NCBI GenBank assembly: GCA_037387425.1
Contig: JARRLC010000136.1
Location: 1-6,758, forward strand
DNA length: 6,758 nt
DNA from: JARRLC01 sp037387425
GTDB taxonomy: Bacteria; Pseudomonadota; Alphaproteobacteria; Rhizobiales; Rhodomicrobiaceae
Direction of reading: 5' to 3'
Each line of letters begins with the position of its first letter. Positions within the stretch are counted from its first letter, which is position 1. Under the pieces are notes generated by a model. The model saw nothing but the letters and a program-made list of their open reading frames with translations. It was not told the origin of the DNA and made no database searches. The position numbers were made by a program, and so were the translations under genes. This document shows, piece by piece, positions 1-5,742 of this stretch.

Positions 1-124
1 AAGCCAGCCTCTCTTCGAGCAAATCGAACAATTACAGGAAAGTACTTCCTCCAAATCTGTTGTAACTTCATAGCGGACCATTACCACAATGGCATCCGCC
101 TGTGTAAGTCTGTTGTGTCGTCAT
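1..124 (-). pseudogene. GFA/CENP-V family zinc protein, 5' fragment with frameshift
   Basis: Read on the minus strand, an ATG at 124 follows an AAGGA ribosome site (131-135) and gives MTTQQTYTGGCHCGN, after which the frame stops at 68-70. Dropping one G of the GG at 78-79 restores an open frame that runs to the window edge: ...CHCGNVRYEV, then TTDLEEVLSCNCSICSKRG. The C-x-C followed by C-x-C-x2-C is the zinc-ligand pattern of the glutathione-dependent formaldehyde-activating (GFA)/CENP-V fold. The rest of the gene lies outside the window. Proteins of this family are small cytosolic zinc proteins, mostly of unproven substrate. The gene diverges from the alpha/beta hydrolase. The resemblance across the shift is clear, but whether the shift is a true mutation or a sequencing error cannot be told here. 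Confidence 0.75.
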
Positions 125-214
125 CAGTTTTCCTTATATCTTTATTTTGAGTTCTGATCGCTCGACTGCGAGAGGCTATGAGAGTAAGCTTTTCTCACGG
201 GGATGGGAAATAAC

Positions 215-985
215 ATGAATGCGTTCGACTCTGATGGCATACGCATCGCTTTTCGTGACGAGGGCGAGGGCGCGCCGGTGCTTCTCATTCATGGTTTTGC
301 CTCGAACCACGCCGTTAACTGGGCCAACACGGGGTGGATTGATACGCTGAAACGCAACGGTTATCGGGTTATCGCGATCGATAATCGTGGGCATGGCCAA
401 AGCGGTAAGCTGTATGACGCCGCCAGCTATAGCGCGCAGGAAATGGCGGAAGACGCCCGGCGGCTGCTCGACCATCTGAATATCAGGCGCGCGCATGTGA
501 TGGGTTATTCGATGGGCGCGCGCATTGCGGCGTTTCTGGCGATTTCGCATCCGGAACGCGTGGCTAGTGCGGTTTTCGCCGGGCTTGGCATCAATATGGT
601 GCGCGGTCTGGGCGATGAGGAACGCATCGCGGCGGCGCTTGAAGCGCAAAGCGTGAATGACGTGGCAGACTCTTCATCGCGCGGGTTTCGCGTCTTTGCG
701 GAGCAAACCGGCAGTGATTTGCGTGCCCTGGCCGCTTGTATTCGCGGATCGCGCGAGCGCATTTCCGCCGAGGCGTTGGCGGACATCCGTTGTCCGGTGC
801 TGGTGGCGGTGGGCACCACGGACAATATCGCGGGCAGCGGGCCAGAGCTGGCGACGCTTATTCCGGGGGCTGAAGCGCTGGAGATCACTAACCGCGATCA
901 TATGAAGGCGGTCGGCGATCCGATTTACAAGAAGGGTGTGCTGGAGTTCCTCGCCCGCCAAGTGGAAGACGCGCACAGGCAATAA
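215..985 (+). CDS. alpha/beta hydrolase
   Basis: This is a 256-residue cytosolic hydrolase of the alpha/beta fold with no signal peptide. The oxyanion segment HGFAS starts at residue 26. The nucleophile elbow G-Y-S-M-G places Ser99. The likely acid is Asp203 in VGTTDNIAG, and the base is His229 in NRDHM, so the full catalytic triad is present. Typical length is 250-270 residues. An ATG 12 bases upstream (203) is in frame, but the GGGA at 205-208 sits 6 bases before the ATG at 215, which I therefore prefer. The sequence resembles a family widespread in Hyphomicrobiales. The substrate (ester, lactone or similar) cannot be read from the sequence. It ends with a double stop, TAA TAG, 46 bases from the convergent dipeptidase gene. 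Confidence 0.92.
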   Translation: MNAFDSDGIRIAFRDEGEGAPVLLIHGFASNHAVNWANTGWIDTLKRNGYRVIAIDNRGHGQSGKLYDAASYSAQEMAEDARRLLDHLNIRRAHVMGYSMGARIAAFLAISHPERVASAVFAGLGINMVRGLGDEERIAAALEAQSVNDVADSSSRGFRVFAEQTGSDLRALAACIRGSRERISAEALADIRCPVLVAVGTTDNIAGSGPELATLIPGAEALEITNRDHMKAVGDPIYKKGVLEFLARQVEDAHRQ

Positions 986-1031
986 TAGCCAGGAAACGCC
1001 GATTCCCCCCCGAACTTACATAGCTCGCCGG

Positions 1032-2441
1032 TTATTCCGCCAACTTCCCAATAATACGAGCCCAACTTCGTGCGCCTTTGGTGAAGCACTCCACATTAAA
1101 TTTCTCGTTGGGCGAATGCACGCCGTCATCGTTAAGACCGAAACCGACCAACGCGGTGTCCATCTCCAGTTCGCGCTTGAAGGCTTCCACAACAGGAATG
1201 GACGCTCCACATCCCATGAACACGGGCGCGACGTTCCATTCCGCATGTAAGGCGCTCGCGATCTGGCGCATGATTGGATGCGTGGTATCGCTGGAAAGGG
1301 CCGCTGTGCCGCCTGCGTTTTTGAAGGTAACGCGGCTATCAACTGGCAGGCGCTCTGCAACGAAAGCCTTGAAGCCATCCAGAACGCGCTCAGGATCTTG
1401 CCCCGGCACCAGCCGGAAAGTGAGCTTGGCGGAAGCCTCTGACGGGATGACAGTTTTGTTGCCCTCGCCGGTATAGCCACCCCAGATGCCGTTGATTTCA
1501 GCGGTAGGACGGGACCATAGCTGCTCCAGAGGGCTGCGATCAGCCTCGCCAGCGGGCTGAGACAACCCGGCTTCGCCCAAGAATTCGGCGATATCGAAGT
1601 TCAGCGCTTGCCATTGCGCGATCTGCTCAGCGGTTGGGTCAGTGATGCCATCATAAAAGCCGGGAATTTGTATGCGCCCGTTCTCGTCAAACAGTCCGCC
1701 CAGAACGTAGGTAAGCGCGCGGATTGGATTTAACGCCGGGCCGCCGAACACGCCTGAGTGCAGATCGCGTTTCGGTCCGCTCAGGGTCAATTCGATATGG
1801 GCGATGCCCCGTAACGATGTGGTCACGGCAGGTGTCTTGCGGTCCCACTGGGTCGTGTCGCAGACCAGCACGTACTCCGCCTTCAGTTCATCGCCGTGAG
1901 ATTTCAGGAACGCCGGAAGGCTATGACTGCCGCTTTCCTCCTCGCCTTCCAGGAAAACCGAGATTGACACGGGTAAGCTTCCGGTTTCGTCGCGCCAAGC
2001 GCGGCAAGCTTCCAGGAAGGTCATCACCTGGCCTTTGTCGTCGTTGGCGCCGCGCGCGACGATAACCGGGCCGTTCAAAGGATTTTGGGCAATATGCGGC
2101 TCGAAAGGCGGCTTTTCCCACAACTCCAGCGGATCGACGGGTTGCACATCGTAATGGCCGTAGAACAGCACATGCCGCGCGGACGGATTAGGATGCCGCC
2201 AATGTCCAACGACCATGGGCTTGCCCGTGGTTGGATGAACTGTTGTTGAAAAGCCGATTTCCTCAAGCTGACGCGCCGCCCAATCGGCAGCTTCTTTACA
2301 GGCGTCATCATATGCGGGATCGGCGGAAATGCTGGGTATGCGCAGCCATTCAAACAGGCGCTGAAGCGATTGCTGTTGCGCTTCGTCAAGTTGGGCAAGG
2401 ACGGCGTTCACCGAAGTTTGCTCTTCGTTTATATCGCTCAT
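1032..2441 (-). CDS. M20 family metallo-dipeptidase
   Basis: This 469-residue protein has the full length of the M20 (ArgE/DapE/CNDP-like) zinc peptidases. It is cytosolic and probably cleaves dipeptides or related amide bonds using two zinc ions. Visible active-site residues are His96 and Asp98 in GHYDVQPVDP, the bridging Asp134 in NDDKG, Glu168 (general base) and Glu169 (metal) in EGEEESGS, Asp195 in VCDTTQWD, and His442 in GVHSPNEKF. His228 in DLHSGVFGG lies in the lid/dimerisation domain and matches the conserved His of carnosinase-type enzymes. All expected ligands are intact. The ATG at 2441 has only a weak GGTG upstream. The gene lies 145 bases downstream of the npdG-like gene on the same strand and has its own candidate extended -10 promoter. 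Exact substrate is unknown; the overall motif set favours a CNDP-like dipeptidase over DapE or ArgE. Confidence 0.93.
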   Translation of the reverse strand: MSDINEEQTSVNAVLAQLDEAQQQSLQRLFEWLRIPSISADPAYDDACKEAADWAARQLEEIGFSTTVHPTTGKPMVVGHWRHPNPSARHVLFYGHYDVQPVDPLELWEKPPFEPHIAQNPLNGPVIVARGANDDKGQVMTFLEACRAWRDETGSLPVSISVFLEGEEESGSHSLPAFLKSHGDELKAEYVLVCDTTQWDRKTPAVTTSLRGIAHIELTLSGPKRDLHSGVFGGPALNPIRALTYVLGGLFDENGRIQIPGFYDGITDPTAEQIAQWQALNFDIAEFLGEAGLSQPAGEADRSPLEQLWSRPTAEINGIWGGYTGEGNKTVIPSEASAKLTFRLVPGQDPERVLDGFKAFVAERLPVDSRVTFKNAGGTAALSSDTTHPIMRQIASALHAEWNVAPVFMGCGASIPVVEAFKRELEMDTALVGFGLNDDGVHSPNEKFNVECFTKGARSWARIIGKLAE

Positions 2442-2586
2442 TACAACACCAGGATTACTCGCTTAAGGCGCGCGTTTTTAGATTGTATCAAAGAGAGATA
2501 AGGTCGCTGACCTCACATGCAAACGCAAGTAAGATTATTGTTCTCATCACAATTTTTGCTAGCGCGCGCTCTTAAGGGACGGAGAA
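2442..2586. other. intergenic region with arms of an inverted repeat
   Basis: This spacer separates the oxidoreductase stop from the dipeptidase start. Near its ends are CTTAAG-G-CGCGCG (2462-2474) and CGCGCG-CT-CTTAAG (2563-2576). These form 12 complementary pairs with a small bulge, enclosing 88 bases. A shorter perfect repeat, AGGTC-GCT-GACCT (2501-2513), lies within. No gene is supported here. Confidence 0.6.
2482..2487 (-). promoter_or_regulatory. candidate extended -10 promoter of the M20 dipeptidase gene
   Basis: On the minus strand the sequence reads TTTGATACAATCT. TACAAT differs from the -10 consensus at one base, and the TG one base upstream makes it an extended -10. The position expected for a -35 box (2505-2510) matches poorly but overlaps the AGGTC-GCT-GACCT repeat, which could be a regulator site. 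It lies 41 bases upstream of the ATG. No experimental support. Confidence 0.35.
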
Positions 2587-3231
2587 TTAATCCACGCCGG
2601 TAATGCGGATGCCCGCTCCGTCGATCTTGTAGATTTGTCCGATGCCGATCAGCACAGGCGTTAATGCTTCAGCCGCGACCGAGTTTACCAGCGCCCCACC
2701 ATGAACCCCATGGATGCCAATGCCGTTGGCGAGCGTAATCACTGCCTGGCGATCCGCGGGATCGTCGCCAAACACTAGGATGTCGCTATCCACCGGCGTA
2801 TCGCCGCGCAGTTTTCGCGCCGGAATGTTGTGAAAAGCTGAAACAACACGCGGGTGATCGCCAAGGCGCGTTCTGAGTGACAAGGCCGCCGATCCGTTTT
2901 CTGGCAGATTGACATGCGTGATGCGAGGCGGCGCTAGCGGCACTGTGGTATCAATCACCAGTTTCTTGGCCACATATGGGCGAATTTGTTGGGCGATTTC
3001 CTCTTGCGCGGCAAATGGCACGGTTACGAGGATAATATCAGCCGAAGCCGCCGCCTCTGCATTGGCGGCCACTTTGATTGGGGCAGCATCGTCGGAAAGG
3101 TCGAACATGTCGGCGATTTCATCGGCATGCGATGCATCGCGCGTTCCAACAACAATGGGATATCCTGCCTTGGCCAATCGTTGCGCCAATCCAGACCCTA
3201 GTGCACCGCTGCCTCCGATAACCGCAAGCAA
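2587..3231 (-). CDS. NpdG-like NADP-dependent oxidoreductase (F420 reductase family)
   Basis: This is a Rossmann-fold protein. The nucleotide loop reads LAVIGGSGALGSGLAQRLAKAGYP, followed by VVGTRD, whose Arg after the second strand suits the 2'-phosphate of NADP(H). Later segments ADIILVTVPF, VIDTTVPL, VVSAFHNIPA and GGALVNSVAAEALTPVLI match NADPH-dependent F420 reductases (NpdG/FNO). Starting at the TTG at 3231 gives 214 residues, the usual family length, with AGAGG about 10 bases upstream. In-frame TTG codons at 3258 and 3366 would add 9 or 45 residues; the one at 3366 has GGAGG 9 bases before it. A different frame with a good ribosome site opens at 3347 (see findings). F420 use is a family label only; F420 synthesis is not typical of Hyphomicrobiales, so the real substrate is open. 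Confidence 0.82.
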   Translation of the reverse strand: MLAVIGGSGALGSGLAQRLAKAGYPIVVGTRDASHADEIADMFDLSDDAAPIKVAANAEAAASADIILVTVPFAAQEEIAQQIRPYVAKKLVIDTTVPLAPPRITHVNLPENGSAALSLRTRLGDHPRVVSAFHNIPARKLRGDTPVDSDILVFGDDPADRQAVITLANGIGIHGVHGGALVNSVAAEALTPVLIGIGQIYKIDGAGIRITGVD

Positions 3232-3272
3232 AGGCTGAGCGCCTCTGGCATCACGCAAATGTGAAGCGCCGG

Positions 3273-3347
3273 TTAAAGGATCACCACCAGATTGCTTCCA
3301 TAATCCAACGCCTCTTTCGCCTGTTCCGTTGCGGTTGGCGCTATCAT
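3273..3347 (-). CDS. possible leader peptide or out-of-frame N-terminus of the npdG-like gene
   Basis: An ATG at 3347 has GGAG 5 bases upstream and begins a 24-residue reading frame (MIAPTATEQAKEALDYGSNL then VVIL). It ends at a TAA 41 bases before the likely npdG start. Its codons are rich in G at the first position and look coding, whereas the competing long N-terminus in the npdG frame (residues 1-45) uses arginine codons such as AGA and CGA. It could be a short leader, or the true N-terminus separated from the rest by a frameshift. I do not recognise the peptide. Confidence 0.3.
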   Translation of the reverse strand: MIAPTATEQAKEALDYGSNLVVIL

Positions 3348-3461
3348 TTCGTCTCCAGGAGCGCAAGGGGGGTAACCTCCGTGTCGTATTTCAGGCAGTT
3401 TGACAGCCGAGTCTATTGCTATTTCAAATCATTACAAGCTGAGATTCTTCAACAAGCTAGA

Positions 3462-3481
3462 TTTCCGGTTCGAACCGGAAA
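3462..3481. repeat. perfect 20-base palindrome
   Basis: TTTCCGGTTCGAACCGGAAA is identical to its own reverse complement over all 20 bases. It lies 115 bases upstream of the longest npdG frame and 260 bases upstream of yajQ. This symmetry suits a dimeric repressor. The central GGTTCGAACC recalls a tRNA T-arm, but the loop would be 6 rather than 7 bases and no tRNA surrounds it. Confidence 0.85.
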
Positions 3482-3728
3482 AGTTGAGGGAATAACGCGT
3501 CAGCGATCCCTAAGTGGCCGGATGAACATTAGTAGAATGCCTGCATTCCGTGATTTGTCGAGCACACATTCTCGTGTTTGGGGTAAGCAAGTATTTTTGC
3601 TGGGGACGCAGAGCATAACAGCAGGCACAGCAGGCATGGCAAACAGTGTATCAGAGGGACGCGTTATTCATAGCGTTGCGGAATCCTCTTGCGCAGCGCT
3701 ACAAAATTTCAACACTACGTGGCAAGAG

Positions 3729-3734
3729 AAGGAG
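3729..3734 (+). promoter_or_regulatory. ribosome binding site of yajQ
   Basis: AAGGAG lies 7 bases before the GTG at 3742 and fixes this as the start, consistent with the conserved MPTFDIVSQV N-terminus of YajQ proteins. Confidence 0.8.
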
Positions 3735-3741
3735 TTGAGTC

Positions 3742-4227
3742 GTGCCAACGTTTGATATTGTTTCTCAAGTTGAGATGTCCGAAGTCGATAATGCGCTGCA
3801 AAACATGGCGCGCGAAATCGGACAACGTTACGATTTTAAGGGTTCGAATTGCCGCGCTGAGCGCAAGGAAACCGATATCGTTATCCACGCTGATGATGAT
3901 TTGAAGCTCAAGCAGATGCATGAGCTGCTACAAACGCATCTGGTGCGCCGCAAAATTGAACCAGGTGTATTGGATTATAAAACGGTTGAGAAAGCAGCGG
4001 GCCAGTCAGTACGCCAAACGGTGACGGTCAAGACCGGCGTGGGGAAGGAACTGGCCAAAAAACTGGTGAAAGACATCAAAGACGCAAAGCTGAAAGTGCA
4101 AGTCGCCATTCAGGGCGATGAATTGCGCGTTTCCGGTAAGCGCCGGGACGATTTACAGTCTGCAATCTCCCACGTCAAAGAACTAGGCGTGGAACAGCCA
4201 TTGCAATTTGTGAATTTCCGCGATTAA
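3742..4227 (+). CDS. yajQ: YajQ family nucleotide/cyclic-di-GMP-binding protein
   Basis: This 161-residue protein has the family's usual length. The start PTFDIVSQVEMSEVDNALQN, the RYDFKGS segment near residue 30, the DDLKLKQM stretch and the C-terminal QFVNFRD are hallmarks. The family folds as two ferredoxin-like domains and is cytosolic. Members bind RNA or nucleotides, and some proteobacterial homologues bind cyclic di-GMP and act with transcription factors in virulence or biofilm control. Which of these applies here cannot be read from the sequence. The start is GTG with a strong ribosome site. The gene ends 9 bases before the first lipoprotein gene, so the two are very likely co-transcribed. 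No frameshift or unusual feature is seen. Confidence 0.95.
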   Translation: MPTFDIVSQVEMSEVDNALQNMAREIGQRYDFKGSNCRAERKETDIVIHADDDLKLKQMHELLQTHLVRRKIEPGVLDYKTVEKAAGQSVRQTVTVKTGVGKELAKKLVKDIKDAKLKVQVAIQGDELRVSGKRRDDLQSAISHVKELGVEQPLQFVNFRD

Positions 4228-4236
4228 GGCAAGCCG

Positions 4237-4935
4237 TTGAACAATACACGGCGAGAGTTCTTGCGGACTATTTCGGGGGAGAGTATGCGCGCGCTTGCTG
4301 GTCTTACGGGACTTGTGATCGTTGGGATGTTGGGCGGGTGTGCAAGCAGCTTGAGCATGCCTGATCTCGATATCGGCTTGTCTGGCAACAGCGGAGAAGC
4401 AAACGAAACGCTTGTCGCCTCAGCGCCGCCGAGCGTTCCTCCGCCTTTGCCTGTGCGTAATCCCAAAAAGCCGAAACACGCCAAAGGACGCCGCAGACAG
4501 CTTGCCAACGGTCAGGATAATACAACAGCGGAAGGCGCAGATAAAAAGCGCACATCATTGCTGGCGCAAATGAATCCGTTCAAAGCGGGCTCAGCCGTCG
4601 TTTCCGACACGGTCGAGACCAGTCTTTCCCCGACCGCCGCATACACTTTGCTTGCTCAGCGAATTCATTCCTGCTGGCTCACACCTGCTGCGCCAAAATT
4701 GCCAAATCACGGCTTTCATGCAGAAGTGGCGCCAAATTCAGAGCATGCCAAGATCATTATTTATAAAAAGACAGCAAATAACAAACGTGGGTTGCAGGTT
4801 TATAGAATCATAATCAATAGTGGTATGACTTCGTCTGTCTTTGCGGAGAATCGCAGACTTGACGCCAAGATGGATGCGTCGTTTAAACGAGACATCGCAA
4901 GATGGTTAAAAGGCGACTCTAGCTGTAAAGAATAA
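4237..4935 (+). CDS. putative Tat-exported lipoprotein, first of a tandem paralogous pair
   Basis: This 232-residue protein is not recognised as a named family. From the TTG at 4237 (AAGG 7 bases upstream) the N-terminus contains T-R-R-E-F-L-R at residues 4-10, a near-consensus twin-arginine motif. A hydrophobic stretch (19-32) and the lipobox L-G-G-C with lipidated Cys35 follow. An internal ATG at 4285 (Met17), preceded by GGGGGAG, would give a short Sec-type lipoprotein signal instead. Residues about 63-90 form a Pro-rich then Lys/Arg-rich linker. The C-terminal domain (about 130-232) has Cys146-Trp147 and ends R-D-I-A-R-W223-L-K-G-D-S-S-C230. The next gene shares these features. The I-x2-C-W-x2-P pattern faintly recalls TolA/TonB-like C-terminal domains, but that is weak. 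Predicted location is membrane-anchored in the periplasm. It is likely co-transcribed with yajQ. Confidence 0.8.
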   Translation: MNNTRREFLRTISGESMRALAGLTGLVIVGMLGGCASSLSMPDLDIGLSGNSGEANETLVASAPPSVPPPLPVRNPKKPKHAKGRRRQLANGQDNTTAEGADKKRTSLLAQMNPFKAGSAVVSDTVETSLSPTAAYTLLAQRIHSCWLTPAAPKLPNHGFHAEVAPNSEHAKIIIYKKTANNKRGLQVYRIIINSGMTSSVFAENRRLDAKMDASFKRDIARWLKGDSSCKE

Positions 4936-5056
4936 GTAGCCTATTGGCCACAGCCAGTTGTCTGAATGTGCAATGCCGATAATGCCGCAGTCCTTTGCAC
5001 TCCAAATTTTGACACTATTAGAGAACAGGGTGACGCGGCATGCAACGGTGGGGACC

Positions 5057-5063
5057 GGGGGGA
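5057..5063 (+). promoter_or_regulatory. G-rich ribosome binding site deciding the start of the second lipoprotein
   Basis: GGGGGGA sits 4 bases before the TTG at 5068. The in-frame ATG at 4966 has no ribosome site and would place 34 hydrophilic residues before the signal peptide. The TTG therefore gives a proper lipoprotein signal directly at the N-terminus. Confidence 0.6.
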
Positions 5064-5067
5064 TAAT

Positions 5068-5685
5068 TTGCGCACACTAACAACAGCGGTGTTGTGCCTG
5101 GGTATGCTTGCTTTAGCGGGCTGCTCCAAAAAGGATCCGCAGCTCTCGCAGCTTGGTGGCTCCCAGCCGCAGAGACTATCTTTCGGTTCTCCGCAGGTTG
5201 TCAAAGCGGCGTTTATCAAGAAGATGCAGGTTTGCTGGTTTAGCGGCAACTATCCGGTTCTTGGTGGATATCAGATTGATACGGCTCCGGCGCTTGTTCA
5301 GGTTTCGGACGGTGAGGCCCAGTTGCAGCAAGTTGCTATCTATTCAGGCCAAGGAGAAAACGCCCAGGTTTTCTTTGTTCAGTTTAGCCCTTTCAACGAA
5401 AACACACTCATTTCCACGCGTAGCAAATCGTTTCCGCCAGAATTGGCTACACGTTTGCGCCGAGACGTAGAAACATGGATTTTCGGACGTAGCGATTGCA
5501 ATCCCGGCGCGGGGCCAGACAGTTTGACCCCACAACAGACCGTCCAACCGCTCAAGCCGGCAGAGAAGGCTAAGCCGCGTGTGCAGCAAGCATCTATGAC
5601 TGGTTTGCCAGAAGCGCCAAGAACAAACGCCCGTGCAACAGCCTCATCTTCGCAGACCGCGCTAGCAAAAAACGCCATCTATTAA
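5068..5685 (+). CDS. putative lipoprotein, second of a tandem paralogous pair
   Basis: This 205-residue protein is not recognised as a named family. Starting at the TTG, residues 1-19 (MRTLTTAVLCLGMLALAGC) form a classic Sec lipoprotein signal with lipobox L-A-G-C and lipidated Cys19. The core domain (about 43-145) has Cys56-Trp57 in KKMQVCWF and ends R-D-V-E-T-W137-I-F-G-R-S-D-C144, matching the preceding lipoprotein in order and spacing. The two Cys could form a disulfide in the periplasm. Residues 146-205 are a low-complexity Pro/Ala/Gln/Ser tail with no predicted fold. The gene lies 132 bases after its paralogue in the same direction. Without Ser, Thr or metal-site motifs, it looks structural or binding rather than enzymatic. 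Confidence 0.8.
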   Translation: MRTLTTAVLCLGMLALAGCSKKDPQLSQLGGSQPQRLSFGSPQVVKAAFIKKMQVCWFSGNYPVLGGYQIDTAPALVQVSDGEAQLQQVAIYSGQGENAQVFFVQFSPFNENTLISTRSKSFPPELATRLRRDVETWIFGRSDCNPGAGPDSLTPQQTVQPLKPAEKAKPRVQQASMTGLPEAPRTNARATASSSQTALAKNAIY

Positions 5686-5729
5686 AGGCGGACGCAGCAC
5701 ACGCACACGAATGCTGTGCTTTGCGCCTT
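5685..5729. terminator. candidate bidirectional terminator hairpin
   Basis: Between the convergent lipoprotein and recombinase genes, AAGGCG (5685-5690) pairs with CGCCTT (5724-5729), and AGCACA (5696-5701) pairs with TGTGCT (5715-5720), leaving a 13-base loop and a small internal loop. No strong T-run follows on either strand (TCATTT on plus, TTTAATAG on minus), so it would be an imperfect terminator. Confidence 0.4.
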
Positions 5730-5742
5730 CATTTGCCTAGCC

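Larger units (their letters stand above)
3367..3741. other. 375-base intergenic region between npdG-like gene and yajQ
   Basis: The two flanking genes diverge, so promoters for both should lie here. A TTGACA at 3400-3405 (plus strand) is a good -35 match, but no convincing -10 follows at 16-18 bases. Visible structure consists of a perfect 20-base palindrome (3462-3481), a small hairpin AGCAA-GTATTT-TTGCT (3586-3601), and a 9-base unit ACAGCAGGC repeated twice in tandem (3618-3635). No RNA gene was recognised. Confidence 0.6.

Noticed and set aside
176..649. Minus-strand 157-codon frame opposite the alpha/beta hydrolase
   Set aside because: Antisense shadow of a gene with an intact catalytic triad; no independent ribosome site or domain.
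3462..3481. tRNA T-arm or att core suggested by GGTTCGAACC
   Set aside because: The hairpin loop would be 6 bases, and no acceptor, D or anticodon arm can be built around it. It is also far from the integrase gene.
3618..3635. Tandem duplication of ACAGCAGGC
   Set aside because: Only two 9-base copies; no sign of an expanding repeat or array.
3537..3755. Plus-strand 72-codon frame (MPAFRDLSSTHSRVWGKQ...) running into the start of yajQ
   Set aside because: No ribosome site before its ATG, no recognisable domain, and it overlaps the well-supported yajQ start by 14 bases. A longer version from 3261 overlaps the npdG-like gene.
5009..5014. TTGACA as the -35 of a promoter for the second lipoprotein
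   Set aside because: No TATAAT-like sequence follows at 16-18 bases, so it is likely a chance match; the gene may be read from the yajQ promoter.
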